Shown here: positions 1 to 6,095 of the stretch, in pieces | Numbering within the stretch: the first letter of the stretch is position 1 | Layout: each line of letters begins with the position of its first letter | Assembly: GCA_929200335.1 (NCBI GenBank) | Contig: CAKMZG010000115.1 | Span: forward strand, 1-6,095 | DNA length: 6,095 nt | Origin: an uncultured Alphaproteobacteria bacterium | GTDB taxonomy: Bacteria; Pseudomonadota; Alphaproteobacteria; Rhizobiales; Rhizobiaceae | Direction: 5' to 3' | The notes under the pieces: model-generated | The model's input: the letters and a program-made list of their open reading frames with translations, nothing else | Databases searched by the model: none | What the model was told of the DNA's origin: nothing | Program-made: the position numbers and the translations under genes

Positions 1-13
1 TTAACTATACTAA

Positions 14-118
14 CTAACGCTTGTAGCGTTTAGGTGAATTCACTTAAACGAGAACACTTCGCACCACTAAAGAAATCTTGAGCATCACCAGGAATTCACT
101 CAGATGCATGATGCTCTA
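14..118 (+). repeat. palindromic mosaic repeat, copy A (RIME-like)
   Basis: The inverted, ungapped homologue of the element at 3009-3113. It contains a near-perfect 22-nt palindrome at 28-49 (arms GTTTAGGTGAA / TTCACTTAAAC, a single G:T pair that would wobble in RNA), the conserved block TAAACGAGAACACTTCGC at 45-62, and a hairpin GAGCATCA (80-87) / TGATGCTC (109-116). Outer ends read CTAACGC and GCTCTA. A further small hairpin, AACGCT (16-21) / AGCGTT (25-30), is specific to this copy. Confidence 0.78.
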
Positions 119-249
119 AAGCACGATAAAAATCTGCGTAGCTGGCATAGAAATATACTGCATATCTTTCACAGCAGCATGAATATATTTATGCGAGAGT
201 AGAAATAATATTTTGAGAATATTGAGCACCGTTGAATGAAAACATTGAA
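119..249. other. non-coding spacer between repeat A and terminator
   Basis: AT-rich sequence with no supported gene on either strand and no recognisable RNA gene. The only structure seen is a weak AT-only stem, AATATT at 207-212 and 218-223. Together with repeat A and the terminator-like hairpin it makes up the 338-bp gene-free end of the window. Confidence 0.55.
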
Positions 250-277
250 TTTCCTGTTTTGAGAGTAAAACAGGAAA
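250..277 (-). terminator. probable intrinsic terminator after proW
   Basis: TTTCCTGTTTT (250-260) and AAAACAGGAAA (267-277) form an 11-bp perfect stem with a 6-nt loop, 61 nt past the proW stop. In the transcribed direction it is followed by TTCAATGTTTTC, which is T-rich but not a clean T-run. Position and stem quality support operon termination here; efficiency is uncertain. Confidence 0.6.
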
Positions 278-338
278 CCAGATTTAGAGGCAAAGCCTTA
301 AGATTATGTTAGACAACCAAAAGATTCGACAATACTTT

Positions 339-1853
339 TTAATCTCTTTGTCCTTGTACCACTCTATCCAAGATCATAGCACAAAACAAAATTGCAAAAC
401 CTGCAAGCATACCAAGACCAAGAGAATTATGTTGAAGCGCCTCCAGCACATCTTCACCAAGCCCTTTAGCGCCAATCAAGCTTGCAACCACAACCATGGC
501 CAAACTCAGCATAATTGTTTGATTTATCCCTGCTAAAATAGAAGGTGCAGCCAATGGTAAATCTACTTTAGTCAACATATACCACTTAGATGCCCCATAA
601 GAAATTGCAGCTTCTCGGATATTTTCTGGCACACCACGAAGGCCAAGAACCGTAAGACGAACAACAGGCGTGCCACCAAAAATCATGGTTAGAACGACTG
701 CGGCGGGTTTCCCGATACCAAAGAATGCGATGACAGGGATCATAAATACAAAGGCAGGCATGGTTTGCATAAAGTCCATAATCGGGCGTATAAACGCATA
801 GAACCTAGGACGACGCGCACAAAAAAGCCCGAAAGGAATGCCAATAGCAATGGAGATAAAGGCCGCGGTCCCAAGCAAGGAAAGGGTGATCATTGCTTTT
901 TCCCAAAAACCAAGAAAGCCCATATAAGCAAGAAAAGCGCCCGTAAAAATAGAGGCTCTAATTCCAGCTGTTAAACCTGTTAATAATATAATGAAGCTAG
1001 CGGTTACAATCCATGGAGTTCCAACGAATAAGAGTTCCAAATTATTCAAAATGGCTCGAATACCGATGGTGATAAAATTAAAAAACCATTGGCAGGTATC
1101 TTTCAAAAACTCAGAGAACTCTTCAACCCAGACGATACCCGTAATACGAATACCACGATCAGTTGGAAATTCTCCAAGCCAATGGAACCAAGTTGGAAAT
1201 GTATAATGAATGATACTAGCTGCAAAAATAATGCCCACAAAAGCAATACTTAAGCTGGTACGTGAGGTTGTTAAACCTGATGCAATATTACGATCAGATA
1301 ACCAATTAGAAAATTTTGTTTCCAATATAGAATTGGCCAAAAAACCTTCTATAACTTTTACAACGATTACAATGGCAATTCCTGATAATAATATCCAAAT
1401 TGCTGCCGCTTCAGCTTTTACAACCTCATCCCTTATTACATCAATATTGTCTTCAAGAGATTTAATGGTACGGCGAAACACATCCACATTATCAGCATTC
1501 TTTTTAATAGCTGCATCCAACTGCTGATAGCGCAGACTTAATGTTCCTTCAATTTGCATGATGCGCTCTCTAGCATCAGCACCAAGATCACCCCAAAGGC
1601 CGCGAAAAATTTGGATAAAGCCAAAACATTCCAAAATCACAAAAGGCAAGGCCCAATTCCAAAGCCCCCTCATTCCATACCAAATAGGGCCAAGCAAAGC
1701 TGCCGCCAAATTAAAAATCCAAGCAAAGCCTTTTGTTGCGCCAATTCTATCAAAAACCACGTGATAATAATTAGAATGTTTTCCTATAAATGTATCAATT
1801 AATGCGTTACGATCTTCATGCTTTTGCTGCTCATTCAATAAATCTGTCATCAT
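339..1853 (-). CDS. proW: glycine betaine/proline-type ABC transporter permease with N-terminal extension
   Basis: A 504-residue inner-membrane permease. The C-terminal half (about 275-500) is a standard BPD/MetI-type permease domain of the ProW/OpuAB family, with membrane segments near 282-310, 320-346, 361-380, 385-400, 438-463 and 477-495. Its EAA coupling loop starts at E414-A415-A416 with G420, and contacts ProV. The first ~270 residues go well beyond the N-terminal part of E. coli ProW (about 354 residues in total). They contain two hydrophobic segments (about 43-60 and 65-83) in a pattern (FNLAAALLGPIWYGMRGLW) that resembles DUF2628-like membrane proteins, then a charged, coiled-coil-like stretch (about 95-148) and further hydrophobic segments near 150-170 and 200-218. 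No frameshift or stop interrupts the reading frame, so this appears to be a genuine long permease. The extension's role is unknown; a sensory or scaffolding role is possible. It is the last gene of the group, with a hairpin downstream. Confidence 0.92.
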   Translation of the reverse strand: MMTDLLNEQQKHEDRNALIDTFIGKHSNYYHVVFDRIGATKGFAWIFNLAAALLGPIWYGMRGLWNWALPFVILECFGFIQIFRGLWGDLGADARERIMQIEGTLSLRYQQLDAAIKKNADNVDVFRRTIKSLEDNIDVIRDEVVKAEAAAIWILLSGIAIVIVVKVIEGFLANSILETKFSNWLSDRNIASGLTTSRTSLSIAFVGIIFAASIIHYTFPTWFHWLGEFPTDRGIRITGIVWVEEFSEFLKDTCQWFFNFITIGIRAILNNLELLFVGTPWIVTASFIILLTGLTAGIRASIFTGAFLAYMGFLGFWEKAMITLSLLGTAAFISIAIGIPFGLFCARRPRFYAFIRPIMDFMQTMPAFVFMIPVIAFFGIGKPAAVVLTMIFGGTPVVRLTVLGLRGVPENIREAAISYGASKWYMLTKVDLPLAAPSILAGINQTIMLSLAMVVVASLIGAKGLGEDVLEALQHNSLGLGMLAGFAILFCAMILDRVVQGQRD

Positions 1854-2921
1854 TTAAGAAGTCTCCGTGCCGTCAATCACGGTTTTCAGAATGGCTTCGC
1901 GGGTGGTCACACCAACACGCTCATCATTTGAATTTGTGATTATAAGTGGATTTTTACTTTCAATCGCCGCTTCTATGAGCGTACTTAAGTTTGCATCATG
2001 ATTAAAGCTCTTACAATCATTAGAAAGCGAACCATGCGCACTTTCAAATTCTGCAATGGGTTGCATCACCGTATCGGCACGCACAACCTTTAATCTTGAA
2101 ATACCCGCAACAAATTCAGCTATATAAGGATTGGCAGGGTTTAAAACGATATCCTCAGGTGTACCCGTTTGTATTACCCGGCCATCTTGCATAATGGCAA
2201 TTCGGTCTCCGATACGTACCGCCTCATCCAAATCATGCGTAATAAATACGGTTGTCTTTTTCATTTGCTGAGAAAGCTTCATAAACTCATCTTGCAATTG
2301 CCTGCGGATCAATGGATCAAGTGCTGAAAAGGGCTCATCCATCAACAATACTTCGGGGTCAGCTGCCAAAGCACGGGCAAGCCCAACTCGTTGTTGCATC
2401 CCCCCTGAAAGCTCATGGGCAAATTTATTTTCCCATCCCCCAAGCTCAACCATTTCTATGGTTTTTTGCGCAACATTCATGCGCTCATTCTTATTAATCC
2501 CTCTAATTTCTAAAGGCATTGCAATATTTTCTAATACCGAACGATGAGGCATAAGTGCAAAATTTTGAAACACCATAGCGATGCTCTCATTGCGATAATG
2601 ACGTAATTCTTGTGGGTTCATCGCCATGACATCTTTGCCACCAACAATAATTTTTCCTGATGTTGGCTCAAGTAATCGATTAAAATGACGAACCAAGGTG
2701 GATTTTCCACTACCAGACAATCCCATCACACAAAATATTTCACCAGGATTAATATTCATATTAACGTCTGCAACGCCTAATACGCAATTATATTGATCCA
2801 ATAATTCTTTCTTGGAAAGCTTGTCTTGCTTAACGGCTTTTAATGCTTCCATAGCATTGCCGCCAAAAATCTTCCAAACACCAGAGACTTCTATCGCTGT
2901 GCCTTTTTGTAAATCACTCAT
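1854..2921 (-). CDS. proV: glycine betaine/proline-type ABC transporter, ATP-binding protein
   Basis: A 355-residue cytoplasmic ATPase of the ProV/OpuAA family that powers the ProW permease. All nucleotide-binding motifs are present: Walker A GLSGSGKS (67-74, K73), Q-loop Q119, signature LSGGMQQ (171-177), Walker B VLLMDEP (191-197) with catalytic E196, D-loop SALD (199-202) and switch H229. The family-typical extra N-terminal segment before the ATPase core (about 1-45) is present. The C-terminal part (about 280-350) resembles CBS-type regulatory sequence, but the protein is about 45 residues shorter than E. coli ProV (about 400), so the tandem CBS module is reduced. An in-frame TAG directly precedes the ATG, so the start cannot lie further upstream. 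The Shine-Dalgarno is poor (nearest AAGG about 15 nt away), suggesting lower translation than proX. The gene follows proX after 188 nt and directly abuts proW. Confidence 0.94.
   Translation of the reverse strand: MSDLQKGTAIEVSGVWKIFGGNAMEALKAVKQDKLSKKELLDQYNCVLGVADVNMNINPGEIFCVMGLSGSGKSTLVRHFNRLLEPTSGKIIVGGKDVMAMNPQELRHYRNESIAMVFQNFALMPHRSVLENIAMPLEIRGINKNERMNVAQKTIEMVELGGWENKFAHELSGGMQQRVGLARALAADPEVLLMDEPFSALDPLIRRQLQDEFMKLSQQMKKTTVFITHDLDEAVRIGDRIAIMQDGRVIQTGTPEDIVLNPANPYIAEFVAGISRLKVVRADTVMQPIAEFESAHGSLSNDCKSFNHDANLSTLIEAAIESKNPLIITNSNDERVGVTTREAILKTVIDGTETS
1863..1866 (-). promoter_or_regulatory. Shine-Dalgarno of proW inside the proV 3' end
   Basis: GGAG lies 9 nt before the first of two tandem ATG codons (1853 and 1850). 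The proV TAA is immediately followed by that ATG, so translation of the two subunits is probably coupled. The spacing favours the first ATG. Confidence 0.6.
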
Positions 2922-2952
2922 CTACCGCTAAACCTTGAAAGGAGAAACCTAA

Positions 2953-2978
2953 GATGTTGGTGCTAAAACACCAACATC
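2953..2978 (-). other. perfect 10-bp stem-loop upstream of proV
   Basis: GATGTTGGTG (2953-2962) and CACCAACATC (2969-2978) form a 10-bp perfect stem with a 6-nt loop, 31 nt before the proV start. In the transcribed direction it is followed by TTAGGTTTC, without a T-run, so it is not a standard intrinsic terminator. It could protect the 3' end of the proX message or reduce read-through into proV. Confidence 0.6.
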
Positions 2979-3008
2979 CAATGATATAAATAGCCTATTA
3001 TAAAGGAC

Positions 3009-3113
3009 TAGAGCTTGATACGTTTGAATGAATTCAAAGCGCCGCTCTAGATCCCTTAGTTGGCGCGAAGTGTTCTCGTTTAGGTCAAACCGCCTAAACC
3101 CACCACGCGCTAG
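3009..3113 (-). repeat. palindromic mosaic repeat, copy B (RIME-like)
   Basis: This 105-nt element lies between proX and proV and aligns without gaps to the plus strand of 14-118 (76 of 105 positions identical by hand count). The longest exact block is 18 nt, GCGAAGTGTTCTCGTTTA on the plus strand at 3065-3082. It has two hairpins: one with outer arms CTAGAGC (3008-3014) and GCTCTAG (3044-3050) and inner arms TTTGAAT (3023-3029) and ATTCAAA (3032-3038); the other with GTTTAGG (3078-3084) and CCTAAAC (3093-3099) around an 8-nt loop. The layout recalls rhizobial intergenic mosaic elements (RIME), but assignment to a named family is not proven. It includes the proX stop codon. Confidence 0.8.
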
Positions 3114-4072
3114 AGGCCTAACCAGCTATCCACACGGTCTGAATTTTTAGCAACCCATTCCTTTGCCACTTGATCAGCAGGTTTGCCACCTTCGATTTGG
3201 AAGGCAAAATCTGAAACTGTTTCACCATCTAAATGAATATTAGCAATCATTTCGGCAATAGCAGGAGATCTATCTTTCAAAGATTTTGAATAAGCAATTT
3301 GGACTTTTTTCAATGCATCTTCTGTCATTACTTTTGATTTGTCATACCAATCTGGATCATCTGAAGGTTGAAGCGCAATATATTTTTCTGGATCAAATGC
3401 TGGCTCTTCTAAACGTACAATGTCATATTGAAACCAAATCGCATGAGGTGAATAACAATAAAATGCATAGCCAATTCCGTTTTTAATGCTCTCGCCAACA
3501 GTGGTTGTCATCACTGCTTGGTCAGCACGTACAGGCTCCATAAATGGCAACAATCCATAATCACGAACCTTAACTTCATTCACATTTGCAGATGCCCAAC
3601 CTGGAGCACCAATCCAAATTTCGCCTTTTCCATTACCATCACTATCCATTAATTTTGAAATTTCAGGGCGTGCTAAATCAAAAATTGATGTCACACCATG
3701 TTTTTCAGAAAAATCTTTGGTAACACAAAAGCTTTGTTTACCTTCATATGGTTTATCAGAAAGCGCAACATTACCTGTACCTTTTACATATTTATCAGTA
3801 AAAGCTTGTTGGTTTGGCAACCAAACATCTGGATGTACATCAATATCGCCCTTGCCTTGATCCATAGCTTGGAAAATCGTTGCATTATTGCCTGGCACTA
3901 ATGTTGCCTGACCACCCATGCGACTTTCTACAACTTCTTTAATCAAATGTGCTATAGCTTGCGCACCTGTCCATGCAGGAGCGCCAATATTGACTTGCTC
4001 AGCCATAGCAGCAGAGCTTGCGCCTACAAAAATACCAGTGGCTACAATAGATTTTAATATAAAACTTTTCAT
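3110..4072 (-). CDS. proX: glycine betaine/proline-type ABC transporter, periplasmic substrate-binding protein
   Basis: A 320-residue binding protein of the OpuAC/ProX family that would deliver a ligand to the ProW permease. Residues 1-24 form a Sec signal peptide (K2, hydrophobic core, AMA before the likely cut after A24). Matched by eye to E. coli ProX from memory, the ligand-cage positions are W84 (in VWLPNQ), W159 (in GAPGWA) and Y207 (in FYCYSP); the last is Trp in E. coli. DSDGNGKGE (143-151) corresponds to the DTNGDGK loop of E. coli ProX and looks like a calcium-type loop. The most likely ligands are betaine-like zwitterions (glycine betaine, choline derivatives, DMSP-like compounds), but the altered cage and the neighbouring lyase leave the ligand open. 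The terminal TAG (3110-3112) lies inside a palindromic repeat. proX comes before proV here, unlike the V-W-X order of E. coli. Confidence 0.92.
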   Translation of the reverse strand: MKSFILKSIVATGIFVGASSAAMAEQVNIGAPAWTGAQAIAHLIKEVVESRMGGQATLVPGNNATIFQAMDQGKGDIDVHPDVWLPNQQAFTDKYVKGTGNVALSDKPYEGKQSFCVTKDFSEKHGVTSIFDLARPEISKLMDSDGNGKGEIWIGAPGWASANVNEVKVRDYGLLPFMEPVRADQAVMTTTVGESIKNGIGYAFYCYSPHAIWFQYDIVRLEEPAFDPEKYIALQPSDDPDWYDKSKVMTEDALKKVQIAYSKSLKDRSPAIAEMIANIHLDGETVSDFAFQIEGGKPADQVAKEWVAKNSDRVDSWLGL

Positions 4073-4077
4073 TTATT

Positions 4078-4082
4078 CCTCC
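4078..4082 (-). promoter_or_regulatory. strong Shine-Dalgarno of proX
   Basis: GGAGG lies 5 nt before the proX ATG, the best ribosome binding site in the window. This fits the usual need for excess binding protein. A TAA directly before the ATG rules out an earlier start. Confidence 0.75.
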
Positions 4083-4089
4083 ATTAAAA

Positions 4090-4119
4090 TTCAGCTAATT
4101 TACGGTAAAAAATGCTGAA
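4090..4119 (-). other. stem-loop between hydrolase and proX
   Basis: In the 50-nt gap, TTCAGC (4090-4095) pairs with GCTGAA (4114-4119), and an inner TTTAC/GTAAA pairing is possible. On the transcribed strand the stem is followed by TTTTAA. It resembles a weak terminator or an RNA processing site, which could uncouple proX from the two enzyme genes. The stem is short, so strong termination is doubtful. Confidence 0.35.
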
Positions 4120-4122
4120 CAA

Positions 4123-4884
4123 CTATTTTTTCACTTTTACCGTCAAGAAATCTTTCACGATCATATTGAAAAGTAAAGGTTTTTCCAAATGGACATTGTG
4201 AAAGCATCCCGGTATGACGCTTAACGAACTCTCATTTATTCCACGCCATAAAACTTCAATTTGTGACCATCCATAAGAACGATCTTTCTCTCCCCAAAGG
4301 ATTAACGTTTTCGCTTTAATACCTTTTAATTGTTGCCGACCATCCCAATTTTGCCAAGCGGTAAAGCTGTTATCAGCCGCCTCAATAGTAGCTTGATGTA
4401 CCATTGCTAAACAAAGCGGATAATAGACATCCTCTACCCCCCTACCAAACCAAGTGGCTGCAATTTCCCTACCCATATTTTCTAGACCTGATTGATGCAG
4501 CTTTTCACGAGATATCTCAATAGGTTCAAATCGATCTGGCAAAATACCAATAGAGCCCGTGCCATAGCAAATTAGATGCGTAATTCTATCTTGCACCATA
4601 TAGGCCATTTGCTGAACAATCATACCGCCCATTGAATGACCCATTAAGCAAAATTTTTCAATTTCAAGATGATCAAGCAGATCCAATACAGACTGTGCAA
4701 ACCCTTCTATTGAAGAAGGCGGCTGGCGATCAGAACTAAAGCCAAAACCAGGTAAATCAATAGCAATCACATCAAAGTCTTTTGAAAAATACTCCAATTG
4801 TATTTGCCAAATATTACTACCAGCTAAAAAGCCATGCACTAAAACCAATGGTACGCCTTGACCACGCCTTTGATAATTTATCAA
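4123..4884 (-). CDS. alpha/beta hydrolase, non-ATG start
   Basis: A roughly 253-residue single-domain alpha/beta hydrolase, probably cytoplasmic since no signal peptide is seen. The oxyanion-hole motif HGFLAG is at 17-22, the nucleophile elbow GHSMGG at 82-87 with S84, the acid is probably D201 in GEKDRS, and the base is H229 in GCFHNVHLEKP. The complete triad suggests an active esterase, amidase or C-C hydrolase; the family alone does not reveal the substrate. No ATG or GTG precedes the conserved N-terminus before an in-frame TAG. The best candidate is TTG at 4884, giving a typical family start (MINYQRRG); a CTG at 4905 preceded by AGGA at 7 nt would add seven residues. The gene lies 44 nt after the PLP lyase and 50 nt before proX, so co-transcription is likely. 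It may process the imported compound or a product of the lyase (inference). Confidence 0.87.
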   Translation of the reverse strand: MINYQRRGQGVPLVLVHGFLAGSNIWQIQLEYFSKDFDVIAIDLPGFGFSSDRQPPSSIEGFAQSVLDLLDHLEIEKFCLMGHSMGGMIVQQMAYMVQDRITHLICYGTGSIGILPDRFEPIEISREKLHQSGLENMGREIAATWFGRGVEDVYYPLCLAMVHQATIEAADNSFTAWQNWDGRQQLKGIKAKTLILWGEKDRSYGWSQIEVLWRGINESSLSVIPGCFHNVHLEKPLLFNMIVKDFLTVKVKK

Positions 4885-4885
4885 A
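4869..4885. repeat. perfect 17-nt palindrome over the hydrolase start
   Basis: TTTGATAA (4869-4876) and TTATCAAA (4878-4885) are exact reverse complements around a single T. The proposed TTG start codon (4882-4884) lies inside the second arm. It could be an operator half-site pair, an RNA structure limiting translation, or chance in AT-rich DNA. Confidence 0.5.
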
Positions 4886-4928
4886 TTTGATGCTTTTGCT
4901 ACCAGTAGCTTATCCTAAAAATTGACTA

Positions 4929-5939
4929 TTATGCCGCCATCTGTTTTGAAAATAAATGAGAATAAGCAAATAAAGCGGCTGAACCTCCGGTGTGAATAAA
5001 CACAACATTCTCATCCTTATCAAAATGACCTTGCTTGATGAGCCCTATTAGACCAGCCATGCCTTTTCCTGAATAAACTGGGTCTAAGAAAATAGCTTCT
5101 TCTTTTGCCAGAAGGGAAATTGCGTCTACCATTTCATCTGTCGGTTGACCATAGCCAGAACCCACATAATCATCATAAGCAACCACCATTTCTTTTTTCA
5201 ATTCTTCCTTGATGCCAATTAACTCAGCTGTTTTTACAGCTAAATTGTGAACATTGGTAATTTGCTTATCTTTAGTTGCGCGAACCGAAATACCAATCAC
5301 ATCAATAGGGGCATTAAGACCATGAAGCCCTGCTAAAAGGCCAGCTTGAGTGCCTGCACTACCCGTTGCATGTATAATCTTATTAATTTTTAAACCTTGA
5401 TTATCTGCTTGATAAACCAACTCTTGAGCAGCATTTGCATAGCCAAGTGCACCAATAGAGTTAGAGCCACCACCTGGAATAAAATAGGCCTTTTTACCGT
5501 TTACACTTAAACGATCCGCCAATTTTTTCCCCTCTTCATTCATATCAGGACCCTCATCGAAAAACGAATATTCACATCCCAACATATCATCAAGAAGTAC
5601 ATTGCCAGCTTGCTCATAGCCATCGCCCATATTAGTAACGCGGCGCTCAAGAAGGGCATGGCATTCCATACCAACTTTTCGAGCAGCAGCCACAGTTTGG
5701 CGTACATGATTTGATTGAGTAGCCCCTTGGGTGACTAAAATATCTGCACCTTGAGCGATTGCATCTGCAACCAAAAATTCCAATTTACGGGTTTTATTAC
5801 CACCTGTTGCTAGACCCGTACAATCATCACGTTTTATATAAATATTTGGCCCACCCAATGCCTTTGTTAGATTTTCCAGTTTCTCTAGAGGCGTTGGAAA
5901 ATGACCCAATGGAACTCGGTTAAAACGCGCTAAATGCAT
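4929..5939 (-). CDS. PLP-dependent D-cysteine desulfhydrase / L-cysteate sulfo-lyase family protein (CuyA/DcyD-like)
   Basis: A 336-residue cytoplasmic fold-type II PLP enzyme of the ACC deaminase/D-cysteine desulfhydrase family, full length for the family. Enzymes of this group remove sulfide from D-cysteine or sulfite from L-cysteate, releasing pyruvate and ammonium. GGNKTRK (46-52) carries the PLP lysine K49; QSNH (75-78) holds the conserved serine S76; GSAGT (193-197) is the phosphate-binding loop; Y263 and Y289 are the active-site tyrosines. Two positions that separate true ACC deaminases (Glu and Leu) from D-cysteine desulfhydrases (Ser and Thr) read S290 and T317 here, so ACC deaminase is unlikely. 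The N-terminus (MHLARF) and RDDCTGLATGGNK resemble, from memory, CuyA of Ruegeria pomeroyi. The start is the only option: a TGA lies five codons upstream in frame, and AAGGA sits 7 nt before the ATG. It is the first gene of the group. Family is certain; D-cysteine versus L-cysteate versus another substrate is undecided. Confidence 0.9.
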   Translation of the reverse strand: MHLARFNRVPLGHFPTPLEKLENLTKALGGPNIYIKRDDCTGLATGGNKTRKLEFLVADAIAQGADILVTQGATQSNHVRQTVAAARKVGMECHALLERRVTNMGDGYEQAGNVLLDDMLGCEYSFFDEGPDMNEEGKKLADRLSVNGKKAYFIPGGGSNSIGALGYANAAQELVYQADNQGLKINKIIHATGSAGTQAGLLAGLHGLNAPIDVIGISVRATKDKQITNVHNLAVKTAELIGIKEELKKEMVVAYDDYVGSGYGQPTDEMVDAISLLAKEEAIFLDPVYSGKGMAGLIGLIKQGHFDKDENVVFIHTGGSAALFAYSHLFSKQMAA

Positions 5940-6095
5940 AGAGGCTTCCTTTCAATATAAAATAATCATAAGGGAGGCCAAATACAAATTGCATTGATCA
6001 TTAATTTTTCTCCCTAAATATAAGCTAATAGTAAAGTTCTGTTCTTGTCCAATTCGAAGTTCACATTAAACTATTCCTATTTTGCATAGTTGCTG
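5940..6095 (-). promoter_or_regulatory. leader region of the operon
   Basis: This 156-bp gene-free region should hold the promoter. On the minus strand TGGACA (6046-6051) and TATTAG (6025-6030), 15 nt apart, and TATGAT (5965-5970) are possible sigma-70 elements, but none forms a convincing pair. AGGGAG (5971-5976) can pair with CTCCCT (6010-6015) across 33 nt enclosing TGATCA (5995-6000), a possible regulator site or leader structure. AAGGA at 5947-5951 is the ribosome binding site of the first gene. Confidence 0.35.

Noticed and set aside
207..223. AATATT / AATATT stem
   Set aside because: A six-pair AT-only stem in AT-rich sequence is expected by chance and would be unstable.
306..536. Plus-strand open frame of about 76 codons overlapping the proW 3' end
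   Set aside because: It is antisense to a well-supported permease gene, has no ribosome binding site and its translation looks like no known protein. The other plus-strand frames over these genes were rejected for the same reason.
2953..2978. Rho-independent terminator between proX and proV
   Set aside because: The stem is good but no T-run follows on the transcribed strand, and proV lies just downstream in the same direction. Kept as a stem-loop of unknown role.
14..3113. Invertible DNA segment bounded by the two inverted repeats
   Set aside because: The copies share only about 72% identity with a longest exact match of 18 nt, no recombinase gene is present, and inversion would separate proVW from proX. 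Better explained as two members of a dispersed repeat family.
3644..3670. EF-hand-like DSDGNGKGE loop in ProX as a novelty
   Set aside because: E. coli ProX has a comparable DTNGDGK loop at the same place, so it is a family feature.

Overview
This is an AT-rich bacterial window, about 40% GC by eye. All five recognisable genes lie on the minus strand and so read from high to low coordinates. Protein character (a ProX/ProW/ProV-type importer and a cysteate/D-cysteine-type PLP lyase close to proteins of marine Alphaproteobacteria) and palindromic mosaic repeats ending in CTAGAGC/GCTCTAG suggest a low-GC, probably marine alphaproteobacterium of the Rhizobiales/Rhodobacterales side. That placement is inference.

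Layout in transcription order: a 156-bp leader (5940-6095); a PLP-dependent D-cysteine desulfhydrase / L-cysteate sulfo-lyase family enzyme (4929-5939); an alpha/beta hydrolase without an ATG start (4123-4884, TTG proposed); a periplasmic binding protein, ProX type (3110-4072); a 188-bp gap filled with palindromes (2922-3109); the ATPase ProV (1854-2921); the permease ProW with an unusual N-terminal extension (339-1853), whose ATG abuts the ProV stop; then a 338-bp non-coding tail (1-338) with a terminator-like hairpin and a second palindromic element.

Functionally this looks like one uptake-and-breakdown operon. ProX captures a small, probably zwitterionic compound in the periplasm, ProW/ProV import it with ATP, and the hydrolase and PLP lyase act on it or on a derivative in the cytoplasm. 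The transported compound cannot be read from the sequence. The lyase family points to a sulfur-containing or beta-substituted amino acid, while the transporter family points to a betaine-like molecule; a compound combining both features is a reasonable hypothesis.

The least ordinary features are: a pair of 105-nt homologous palindromic repeats in inverted orientation (14-118 and 3009-3113; 76/105 positions identical by hand alignment, no gaps), one of which supplies the proX stop codon; the stacked hairpins between proX and proV; the extended permease; and the non-ATG start of the hydrolase inside a perfect palindrome.
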